Below, piece by piece: positions 1 through 5,044 of a stretch of 5,044 bases of DNA (position 1 is the stretch's first letter; each line of letters begins with the position of its first letter). The notes beneath the pieces were generated by a model, which made no database searches, had not been told where the DNA came from, and saw only the letters and a program-made list of their open reading frames with translations. Source of the DNA: Anaerolineaceae bacterium UBA4081 (lineage in GTDB: Bacteria > Chloroflexota > Anaerolineae > Anaerolineales > Anaerolineaceae); the NCBI GenBank assembly GCA_002383615.1, contig DFYN01000021.1:247-5290 (forward strand). Direction: 5' to 3'. The position numbers and the translations under genes were made by a program.

Positions 1-177
1 ACCGCTTTCCAAATTGTGACCTCTTCGGACGAGGTAACCGCCCCTACACAATCTCCTGTACCTGGACTAGATGGGAGTACGCTGAGAACCATTCTTATGG
101 CAATAGCCATTGGCGGTGGGTTGCTTATCCTGATTGTGGCGCTGGCAGTCATTCTTGGGAGGCGAAAGAAGGGATAA
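1..177 (+). CDS. C-terminal end of a membrane-anchored surface protein (5' partial)
   Basis: The frame is open from base 1 to a TAA at 175-177 and gives the last 58 residues of a protein whose start lies outside the window. The visible part has a polar Ser/Thr/Pro stretch (about residues 8-27 of the fragment, including APTQSPVPG), then one hydrophobic segment rich in Ile, Leu, Val, Ala and Gly (about residues 33-53), then a short basic tail GRRKKG. This is the usual build of a protein with its main domain outside the cell, a flexible linker, a single C-terminal transmembrane anchor and a positive cytoplasmic tail. No LPXTG sorting motif is present. The function of the missing ectodomain cannot be told. 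It converges on the lipoprotein gene and shares the intergenic terminator with it. Confidence 0.75.
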   Translation, partial: TAFQIVTSSDEVTAPTQSPVPGLDGSTLRTILMAIAIGGGLLILIVALAVILGRRKKG

Positions 178-197
178 CACAATTAGCAAAACAACAA

Positions 198-225
198 AAT
201 AGGGCTGGCATAAGCCAGCCCTATT
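198..225. terminator. Hairpin terminator between convergent genes
   Basis: A perfect 12-bp inverted repeat (arms 198-209 and 214-225, AATAGGGCTGGC and its complement) encloses an ATAA loop. Read on the minus strand, the stem is followed by ATTTTGTT, a fair U-tract, so it should stop transcripts of the BMP lipoprotein gene ending at 249. Read on the plus strand, the A/T end of the stem (CTATTAATTA) is followed by only a weak U-rich run, so termination of the left-hand gene is likely but less efficient. The site lies 20 bp after the left-hand stop and 23 bp after the lipoprotein stop. Confidence 0.85.
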
Positions 226-248
226 AATTACCTGTGGATCAGACCGAA

Positions 249-1286
249 TTAGGGTTTGACCTTTAGGGTACCCGCAATGATGTCCTTCTGAATCTGTTCA
301 ACTTCGGCTTTCAACTCAGCCGGAACTGATGCATCCAGGTCATGATATGGGGCAATGCTTACGCCATTGTTAGCCATCGTGCCTACAAGAACGCCACCGG
401 CGAAAGTACCATCCATGGCGGATTTAATAACAGCAGTCGTCATGGTGTCCATTCCCTTATTGACAGATGTCAAAATGACTGAGGCGTAATCAGGCTGATA
501 AACAACCCAGTCAGAATCGACGCCGATGAAGAGGGCATTACCACGGTCTTTAACAGCAGCTGCAGCGCCAATGCCAACAGGACCAGCAACCGGCATGATG
601 ATGTCCGCACCCTGGTCCATCAGTTGAATTGCATACTGATTGCCAAGGGTTTGGTCTTCAAAGGAGTTGGTGAAAAGACCGGTCGCCGCAACGGGGTCCC
701 AACCAAGGACTTCCACAGCGGTACCCTTCTGGGTATTGTAGTACTGCACACCGTAGTAGAAACCATCCATGAAGATGGTGACGGTCGGGATCTGAATACC
801 ACCGAAGGTACCAACTTTGCCGGTCTTGGTCATGCCAGCAGCCAGGTAACCAGCTACAAAGGCAGCTTCATCAGTATTGTAGACCAACCCAACAACGTTC
901 GGAATCGTCGGGTCGTAAGCAAAGTCAACAATAGCAAATTTCGCATCTGGGTTGGCTTCTGCAGCAGCCTTGGTCGCATCGCCCAGCAGGAAACCAACGG
1001 TAACGATGATGTCGCATCCTTCTTCAAGGAAGGCATTGATATTCTTCTCGTAATCGGCAGCTTGAGCCGATTCCAAGATTTTACCTTCGATGCCATACTG
1101 TGTGACGGCATCTTGGACGCCCTTCCATGCAGTTGCATTGAAGGATTTGTCATCAATACCACCCGTGTCAGTTACCTGGCAGGCTTTGAATTTCTCTTCG
1201 ACAACCGGCGCAGGTGTTCCGCAGGCAGTCAATAACAGTGATGCAAGCAGGACAATTGCGAAAACAACGTACAGTTTCTTGGACAT
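249..1286 (-). CDS. BMP family (PnrA-like) ABC transporter substrate-binding lipoprotein
   Basis: This is a 345-residue extracellular binding lipoprotein of the Bmp/Med/PnrA family, whose characterised members bind purine or other nucleosides for an ABC importer. The N-terminus MSKKLYVV has a hydrophobic core and a lipobox LTAC with the lipidated Cys at residue 22, followed by a short GTPAPVVEE linker. The family signature DTGGIDDKSFN lies at residues 40-50 (with D39-T41 region), NPDAKFAIVD at 112-121, NVVGLVYNTDEAAFVAGYLAA at 130-150 in segments, and the hinge/ligand motif FIGVDSD at 253-259. Length is normal for the family. The frame stays open upstream to 1367, but ATG at 1286 is chosen because GGAGGAG lies 5 bases before it and it puts the signal peptide at the N-terminus. 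No ATPase or permease gene is adjacent, so its transporter partner must be encoded elsewhere. The nucleoside ligand is inferred from the family only. Confidence 0.93.
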   Translation of the reverse strand: MSKKLYVVFAIVLLASLLLTACGTPAPVVEEKFKACQVTDTGGIDDKSFNATAWKGVQDAVTQYGIEGKILESAQAADYEKNINAFLEEGCDIIVTVGFLLGDATKAAAEANPDAKFAIVDFAYDPTIPNVVGLVYNTDEAAFVAGYLAAGMTKTGKVGTFGGIQIPTVTIFMDGFYYGVQYYNTQKGTAVEVLGWDPVAATGLFTNSFEDQTLGNQYAIQLMDQGADIIMPVAGPVGIGAAAAVKDRGNALFIGVDSDWVVYQPDYASVILTSVNKGMDTMTTAVIKSAMDGTFAGGVLVGTMANNGVSIAPYHDLDASVPAELKAEVEQIQKDIIAGTLKVKP

Positions 1287-1291
1287 ATCTT

Positions 1292-1298
1292 CTCCTCC
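1292..1298 (-). promoter_or_regulatory. Shine-Dalgarno site of the BMP lipoprotein gene
   Basis: On the minus strand GGAGGAG is followed by AAGAT and then ATG at 1286. This near-perfect anti-16S match with 5-base spacing fixes the start codon over the in-frame ATG at 1340 and the in-frame TTG at 1367. Confidence 0.85.
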
Positions 1299-1319
1299 GT
1301 AAGGATTGGAAAGGGGTTT

Positions 1320-1340
1320 ATGCAGTTCGGCGAACTGCAT
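1320..1340. promoter_or_regulatory. Perfect palindrome at the start of the BMP transcript: operator or 5' mRNA hairpin
   Basis: Arms ATGCAGTTCG (1320-1329) and CGAACTGCAT (1331-1340) are exact complements around one central base. The palindrome begins about 3 bases after the predicted +1 (near 1343) of the promoter at 1350-1378 and ends 33 bases before the start codon. As DNA it would be a natural roadblock operator for a dimeric repressor; as RNA it folds into a 9-bp stem with a GCC loop at the 5' end, which could protect the mRNA. No U-tract follows it, so it is not a standard terminator. The half-site order GTTCG...CGAAC is the reverse of the Bacillus-type LexA box, and I do not recognise the regulator. 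Confidence 0.6.
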
Positions 1341-1349
1341 CTTGTAAAA

Positions 1350-1378
1350 AGTATAACCTCCTTTCAAGTGTTAATCAA
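1350..1378 (-). promoter_or_regulatory. Sigma70-like promoter of the BMP lipoprotein gene
   Basis: On the minus strand TTGATT (rc of 1373-1378) is followed by a 17-bp spacer and TATACT (rc of 1350-1355). Expected transcription start is near 1343, giving a 5' leader of roughly 57 bases that contains the palindrome and the Shine-Dalgarno site. It lies between the terminator of the upstream MFS gene and the lipoprotein start, so the lipoprotein gene is likely its own unit. Confidence 0.65.
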
Positions 1379-1397
1379 GTCTTAATGTCAAGGAAAA

Positions 1398-1430
1398 TCA
1401 TCATGGACGGTAAATTACCGCCCATGATGA
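1398..1430 (-). terminator. Rho-independent terminator after the MFS transporter gene
   Basis: Arms TCATCATGG (1398-1406) and CCATGATGA (1422-1430) pair as 9 bp. One mismatch (1407/1421) follows, then 5 bp CGGTA/TACCG around an AAT loop at 1413-1415. On the minus strand the stem is followed directly by TTTTCC, a short U-tract. It lies 26 bp after the MFS stop codon and just before the lipoprotein promoter, marking the end of the trmD-MFS transcript. Confidence 0.75.
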
Positions 1431-1456
1431 GTCCTTAATGGTCCATCCGAATCTAT

Positions 1457-2758
1457 TTACAGGGTATTACTTGGTTGAGCAACCTTTGCTTCACCTTTGC
1501 GCACACCCGCCATTGAGATAAACGCGCCGAGCATAAACAATGGAGAAACCAGCATTAATTGCAGGTACTGGTTCCCAGTCAATTGGATGATCCAACCGTA
1601 CATGATGGGACCCAAAATGGCTGCCAAAGTGGAAAAGAGGTAATACATCCCGGTGAATGTGCCAATGTTGACATCGGTGGTCATATCCACCACCATCGGC
1701 AGGGAATTAATGTTGATAAGCGCCCAGAACAACCCTAATCCAAATAGGATGAAGGAAGCGCCGCGAATGTCACCCAGCATAGGGATTTTGGCGACTGACC
1801 CAGCCAGGAAACCGGATGGAAGGAAGTAAAACAGGGAAATGCCTATCGCCATTCCCGCGATACCCATCAGAATGGTACGCTTTCGCCCAATTGCTTTGCC
1901 GATGTAGCCAGCCGGCAACGCCATCAAGACAAAGATGAGGGACATCTGCCCCAGCAAGCGTGAGCCATCTGCTTCACTTAATCCAAGTTGATTGACGCAG
2001 TAAAGGGTAAAGAATGCTTCAATGCCATTGTAGGCGACAAACCACAGAAAAATAGCGAGCAGCACCCGGAATGCGCTTTTATCAGGGTCCAGCAGGACTT
2101 TCTTGACGCTGCGTAGCAATCCCTGGGCACGAACCTGGTCGTCCACTTCCGCCACCGGTTCCAGATGGGTAGCCTTATCGATAAATTCTGAAGGTTCACG
2201 GACAAATATAAACACCAGTACAGCTGACACTACCACCAGGGCTGAGGCGAGATAGAAGGGATTGGCAGGATTCATTTCATACAGGGTTGCGCCGATCAGG
2301 AAGGCAATAATTGAGCCCAGACCGCCCATCAAGTTGATAATACCGTTGGCAGGCGAGCGATGCTTGGACGGGGTGATGTCCGGCATCAATGCCACCACGG
2401 GTGTTCGCCAGATCGCCATACTCAGTAATAAAACTGTGGCTGCCAGGAAGAAAAGGAATAACGATTTTGTAAAAGGCAGGAATATGAATGCCAGTGCGGC
2501 AATCGGTGCGCCAATAATAATGAATGGTATGCGCCGACCTATGGGTGTGCGCAGCCGGTCGGAGTAGGCGCCGACCAATGGTTGGATAAACAGCGAAGCA
2601 ATGTTATCCAAAGTCATAAAGATACCGATGAAACCTGCTGCCATGTTGAATCTGGACTGCAGGAATACCGGTACGAAGGCGTTATACACGCTCCATATCA
2701 CGCTAACGCCAAAGAAACCAAAACCAAGCACGAACGTTTTTCCGTAGTTCAGTTTCAT
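1457..2758 (-). CDS. MFS transporter, SLC45/GPH-like (probable sugar:cation symporter)
   Basis: A 433-residue inner-membrane secondary transporter. About twelve hydrophobic segments can be placed: roughly residues 8-32, 41-65, 77-97, 99-120, 139-160, 168-187, then a charged central loop (188-228), then 230-255, 268-290, 295-315, 333-355, 365-392 and 398-418. The loop between segments 2 and 3 reads SDRLRTPIGRRIPF (66-79), the form seen in SLC45 and sucrose-transporter relatives, and its counterpart in the second half is GKAIGRKR (287-294). The stretch RTPVVALMPD...ANGIINLMGG (118-146) after segment 4 also fits SLC45/GPH proteins. This favours a glycoside or sugar substrate with a cation, but the substrate cannot be read from sequence. 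ATG at 2758 overlaps the trmD stop as ATGA, and GAGG at 2766-2769 gives 7-base spacing. The gene is complete and of normal length, with a terminator downstream. Confidence 0.88.
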   Translation of the reverse strand: MKLNYGKTFVLGFGFFGVSVIWSVYNAFVPVFLQSRFNMAAGFIGIFMTLDNIASLFIQPLVGAYSDRLRTPIGRRIPFIIIGAPIAALAFIFLPFTKSLFLFFLAATVLLLSMAIWRTPVVALMPDITPSKHRSPANGIINLMGGLGSIIAFLIGATLYEMNPANPFYLASALVVVSAVLVFIFVREPSEFIDKATHLEPVAEVDDQVRAQGLLRSVKKVLLDPDKSAFRVLLAIFLWFVAYNGIEAFFTLYCVNQLGLSEADGSRLLGQMSLIFVLMALPAGYIGKAIGRKRTILMGIAGMAIGISLFYFLPSGFLAGSVAKIPMLGDIRGASFILFGLGLFWALININSLPMVVDMTTDVNIGTFTGMYYLFSTLAAILGPIMYGWIIQLTGNQYLQLMLVSPLFMLGAFISMAGVRKGEAKVAQPSNTL

Positions 2759-3528
2759 GAGTCTCCCTCAAGTGAAGAATGGCTGTCTTGCTGCTCTTTC
2801 AGTTCACGAACCAGTCTGGATAAATAGCGCTGGTCGGTGTCACTCAATGCCATGCTGGCTAGTAAATCAGGTCGGCGCAGGTAAGTGCGGCGCAGCGCTT
2901 GCTCTCGGCGCCAGCGGTTAATTTCAGCGTGGTTGCCGGAAAGCAATACCGCCGGTACTGCCCAATCCCGAAATTCCGCCGGTCGGGTATAGTGCGGATA
3001 CTCTAACAATCCCGACTCAAACGAATCATCCGATGCGCCTTCCGGGTCACCCAGTGCGCCAGGCAGCAACCGTGTGACCGCGTCAATGATCATCAAAGCT
3101 GGAAGTTCACCTCCTGTCAGTACAAAATCACCTATTGAAATTTCGTCTGTAACAAGGTGCTCGCGAATGCGTTCATCGATGCCTTCATAATGACCACACA
3201 GGAAAGCCACTCTTGGCAGCTCTGATAATTCCCGGGCAATCTGCTGGTTAAAGGTGCGCCCCTGAGGGGTCATTAGAATGAGCGGGCAGTCAAATGGCAT
3301 TCCCAGCGTCGCTTCAACTGCAGCAAATACCGGCTCTGGTTTCATGACCATGCCCCCTCCACCGCCAAAGGGCGTGTCATCCGTGGTGTGGTGCTTATCC
3401 TCCGCCCACAGGCGAATGTCGTGAAGCGCTACATCAATCAATCCAGTCTGGGCAGCACGTGCAAGGATGCTTGCCGCAAGGTAGGGTTGAAATACTGAGG
3501 GGAATAATGTGAACACATCGAAACGCAT
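2755..3528 (-). CDS. trmD: tRNA (guanine-N1-)-methyltransferase TrmD
   Basis: TrmD transfers a methyl group from S-adenosylmethionine to N1 of G37 in tRNAs with G36, which prevents +1 frameshifting; it acts in the cytoplasm as a homodimer. The 257-residue protein has the full family set: MRFDVFTLFP at the N-terminus, HHTTDDTPFGGGGGMVMKPEP (46-66 region), and the SPOUT trefoil-knot segments MTPQGRTFNQ (86-95), CGHYEGIDERI (111-121) and SIGDFVLTGGELPAL (131-145). Arg153 and Asp168 (in DDSF) line up with the catalytic Arg154 and Asp169 of E. coli. The C-terminal tRNA-binding part has EYPHYTRP (176-183), LLSGNHAEINRWRR (195-208) and LRRPDLL (217-223). No key residue is missing. ATG at 3528 gives the exact family N-terminus; no Shine-Dalgarno site precedes it. 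The ribosomal neighbours rpsP, rimM and rplS are not adjacent on either side; an MFS transporter gene follows instead. Confidence 0.97.
   Translation of the reverse strand: MRFDVFTLFPSVFQPYLAASILARAAQTGLIDVALHDIRLWAEDKHHTTDDTPFGGGGGMVMKPEPVFAAVEATLGMPFDCPLILMTPQGRTFNQQIARELSELPRVAFLCGHYEGIDERIREHLVTDEISIGDFVLTGGELPALMIIDAVTRLLPGALGDPEGASDDSFESGLLEYPHYTRPAEFRDWAVPAVLLSGNHAEINRWRREQALRRTYLRRPDLLASMALSDTDQRYLSRLVRELKEQQDSHSSLEGDS
2766..2769 (-). promoter_or_regulatory. Ribosome binding site of the MFS gene, inside the end of trmD
   Basis: GAGG (within GAGGGAG, 2763-2769) is read on the minus strand 7 bases before the MFS ATG and lies within the last codons of trmD. With the ATGA overlap at 2755-2758 it supports coupled translation of the two genes. 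Confidence 0.55.
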
Positions 3529-3534
3529 GCATTG

Positions 3535-3562
3535 ATTTTAGTGATTTTCTGTCAAACGTCAA
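3535..3562 (-). promoter_or_regulatory. Putative promoter of trmD giving a leaderless mRNA
   Basis: On the minus strand TTGACG (rc of 3557-3562), a 16-bp spacer and TAAAAT (rc of 3535-3540) are followed by six bases and then the trmD ATG at 3528. The usual start 6-7 bases after the -10 box would fall at or next to the A of ATG, leaving no 5' leader, in line with the absence of a Shine-Dalgarno site. Confidence 0.55.
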
Positions 3563-3575
3563 ATGCAGTCCATTC

Positions 3576-3603
3576 TTGACGCTGCTACAAGTGATGGTAA
3601 GAT
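3576..3603 (+). promoter_or_regulatory. Putative promoter of the TPR gene giving a leaderless mRNA
   Basis: TTGACG (3576-3581), a 16-bp spacer and TAAGAT (3598-3603) are followed by six bases and then ATG at 3610. It repeats the geometry of the divergent trmD promoter. The two -35 boxes are 13 bp apart, so the promoters are back to back without overlap. No Shine-Dalgarno site precedes 3610. Confidence 0.5.
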
Positions 3604-3609
3604 GAATAT

Positions 3610-4905
3610 ATGCAAATTCGCGGCAGTAAATGGAGCATGAACACCCGCAGACGCAAAACTAACCCATTGCGTCTGATTTTCCTATTAGCGCTCGTGGCTG
3701 GAGCTGTGTATGTTCTGGAATTTATTGTGCCAACCACTCAACCGTTATTTATTCCAACACCCACACCCACCCGCTCACCCGATTCTTACATTTCTGACGC
3801 TCAAGCCCTCGTCTCAGCGGGTAAATACGCTCAAGCGATTGAAGCTTACATGCAGGCGGTAAAATCCGACCCACAAAATCCTGCCAACTATCTGGCGATG
3901 TCGCTCCTTCAAATCTATACAGGTAGGTACCAGGAAGGCTTGACCAGCGCAGAAAACGCGCTGCTGATCAACCCAAGCCTGGGTCAAGCACATGCGCTGC
4001 GTGGATGGGCGCTTGGTTTCCTGGAAGATTACCTGCCTGCCCAAACCGCTTTGGAACAGGCGATCTCGCTGGAACCAAACAACGGCACTTATTTTGCCTA
4101 TCTGGCAGAGGTGCAGGCGAATTACAGCCAGACAGACTCGGCGCCCCTGGGTTTACTGGATAAAGGAGCTGAATCCAGCCGCACAGCCCAACGCCTTGCC
4201 CCAAATTCGTTGGAGACCCACCGTGCCCGCGGCATCGTGCTGGAATATACCGGCAACACAACTGAAGCCATCACGGAGTTTGAGGCTGCCATTGCCATCA
4301 ATCCCAATATCGCCGACCTGCATCTTGCGCTTGGGCGCAACTACCGGGCGGTGGAACGCTGGCAGGATGCAGTGGACGAATTCAACCGGGCGAATTCCCT
4401 CAACCCGCTAGACCCGCTGCCGTTAACCTATATCGCCAGGACATACTATTCGCTGGGTGAATACCCCCGCGCTGTCCAATATGCGGAAGATGCCGTCAAG
4501 GTTGCGCCTGCTGACCCCTTTATGCATGGCAACTGGGGAGTCATGTTAAGGAAAAACGGCGACTTGACCGGCGCGGTTCGTGAGCTGCGTTTGGCTGTCC
4601 GCGGTGGCACAACCGATGATGGTGTGACCGTTGAAGGTCTTAAGTTGAGCAACTCGTTCCGAATTATTGAGTACTATTCAGCCTATGGGCTGGCATTGGC
4701 AGAGACGGGAGAATGCGGCGAAGCGCTGCAATTATCGCAGCTGCTCCAAAATGCGGTTGCCACAGACCAAACCGCCCAATTAAATGCCCAGGCGATTATA
4801 GATATCTGTACACAGTATTCAAGTAATGGTACGCCCACAGCCAGCGTGAGCGAGTCACCATTAACCGAAGGTACACCTGCCCCTGAGGTAACCCTTACGC
4901 CCTAA
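3610..4905 (+). CDS. Membrane-anchored TPR-repeat protein, extracytoplasmic
   Basis: A 431-residue protein with a basic N-terminus (NTRRRKTNPLR, 11-21), one uncleaved hydrophobic anchor (about 22-40), a Pro/Thr linker (41-58, including TPTPTRSP) and a long array of tetratricopeptide repeats. Repeats begin near residues 58, 92, 126, 160 (irregular, about 41 residues with an insertion), 201, 235, 269 and 303, mostly 34 residues each and ending in the typical NP-, DP- or AP-type turn (LINPS, LEPNN, INPNI, LNPLD, VAPAD). A less regular helical part (347-401) with Cys369 and Cys400 follows, then a Thr/Pro/Ser/Glu-rich tail (407-431). TPR arrays are protein-binding scaffolds; the partner is unknown. 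The positive-inside rule puts the array outside the membrane. ATG at 3610 is favoured by the promoter position; ATG at 3637 would also keep the anchor and has GGAG only 1 base before it. Confidence 0.85.
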   Translation: MQIRGSKWSMNTRRRKTNPLRLIFLLALVAGAVYVLEFIVPTTQPLFIPTPTPTRSPDSYISDAQALVSAGKYAQAIEAYMQAVKSDPQNPANYLAMSLLQIYTGRYQEGLTSAENALLINPSLGQAHALRGWALGFLEDYLPAQTALEQAISLEPNNGTYFAYLAEVQANYSQTDSAPLGLLDKGAESSRTAQRLAPNSLETHRARGIVLEYTGNTTEAITEFEAAIAINPNIADLHLALGRNYRAVERWQDAVDEFNRANSLNPLDPLPLTYIARTYYSLGEYPRAVQYAEDAVKVAPADPFMHGNWGVMLRKNGDLTGAVRELRLAVRGGTTDDGVTVEGLKLSNSFRIIEYYSAYGLALAETGECGEALQLSQLLQNAVATDQTAQLNAQAIIDICTQYSSNGTPTASVSESPLTEGTPAPEVTLTP

Positions 4906-4909
4906 GCCC

Positions 4910-5044
4910 ATGATTGACCTGAGCCAGGCAAAACCCATTTTTAGGAAATCACCCCGCAGGGACAGTCCTGTGCGGATATTCGTATTAATTGCTGCGGTAT
5001 TTGCTATGTTGTTTTTGTTACGCGGCTATTATGACGGAAATATA
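4910..5044 (+). CDS. N-terminal part of a membrane protein of unknown function (3' partial)
   Basis: An open frame starts with ATG at 4910, four bases after the TPR stop codon, and is still open at the end of the window (45 codons). It reads MIDLSQAKPIFRKSPRRDSP, then a hydrophobic segment (about residues 22-40, VRIFVLIAAVFAMLFLL), then RGYYDGNI. The basic residues before the segment (RKSPRR) suggest an inside N-terminus and an outside or periplasmic body, either a single-pass anchor or the first of several segments. The tight spacing and lack of a promoter suggest co-transcription with the TPR gene, possibly with coupled translation, as no clear Shine-Dalgarno site is near. Too little is present to assign a family. 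Confidence 0.65.
   Translation, partial: MIDLSQAKPIFRKSPRRDSPVRIFVLIAAVFAMLFLLRGYYDGNI

Noticed and set aside
624..1235. A 203-codon open frame on the plus strand opposite the BMP gene.
   Set aside because: It is fully antisense to a confidently identified gene, shows no recognisable domain, and has no ribosome site; it is a by-product of codon use on the other strand.
1320..1340. The palindrome as a LexA/SOS box.
   Set aside because: The half-sites read GTTCG then CGAAC, the reverse order of the Bacillus-type CGAAC-N4-GTTCG box, and the spacing also differs.
1287..1367. An in-frame N-terminal extension of the BMP lipoprotein from TTG at 1367 or ATG at 1340 (the latter only 9 bases after the -10 box).
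   Set aside because: Either start would put 18-27 extra residues before the lipoprotein signal peptide and bypass the strong GGAGGAG site before ATG 1286. The TTG start also lies upstream of the predicted transcription start.
1388..1393. TTGACA on the minus strand before the BMP gene as the -35 box.
   Set aside because: No -10-like hexamer lies 16-18 bp after it; the TTGATT/TATACT pair with 17-bp spacing fits better.
3758..3778. An ACCCAC-type short tandem repeat as a possible regulatory or slippage tract.
   Set aside because: It encodes the PTPTPTRSP linker in frame and is imperfect; a low-complexity linker is explanation enough.
3992..4411. A 139-codon open frame in another frame of the TPR gene, and several antisense frames over the same gene.
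   Set aside because: The translation is Arg/Pro/Trp-rich and low in family-like character, while the overlapping frame gives clear TPR repeats.

Overview
The window looks like a chromosomal stretch of a bacterium of intermediate GC content, most plausibly a Chloroflexota member of the Anaerolineae type. The reasons are indirect: Thr/Pro-rich linkers of the form TPTPTRSP next to a membrane anchor, a stand-alone BMP-family lipoprotein, and an envelope-anchored TPR protein are all common in that group. No taxonomic marker strong enough to prove this is present. I see no mobile element, tRNA, rRNA or CRISPR array.

Layout from left to right. Positions 1-177 (+) hold the end of a gene for a surface protein with a C-terminal membrane anchor. 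A near-symmetric hairpin terminator at 198-225 separates it from a convergent gene for a BMP/PnrA-type substrate-binding lipoprotein (249-1286, -). That gene has its own Shine-Dalgarno site, a good sigma70-like promoter (1350-1378) and a perfect palindrome (1320-1340) sitting just after the predicted transcription start. A hairpin terminator (1398-1430) isolates it from the next minus-strand unit. This unit is trmD (2755-3528), the tRNA m1G37 methyltransferase, followed by an SLC45/GPH-like MFS transporter (1457-2758) that overlaps trmD by an ATGA. To the right, a membrane-anchored TPR protein (3610-4905, +) is transcribed divergently from trmD. Four bases after it a second membrane protein begins (4910) and runs off the window.

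The functional picture is mixed: one housekeeping tRNA modification gene, two uptake proteins (nucleoside-type binding lipoprotein, sugar-type secondary transporter) and envelope proteins. The 81-bp divergent intergenic region (3529-3609) is the most distinctive part. It carries two back-to-back promoter-like elements of the same form (TTGACG, 16-bp spacer, TAANAT), each ending 6 bases before an ATG, so both trmD and the TPR gene may be read from leaderless mRNAs. trmD is also outside its usual rpsP-rimM-trmD-rplS setting. I do not see a clear new multi-gene system; these points are the ones worth checking.
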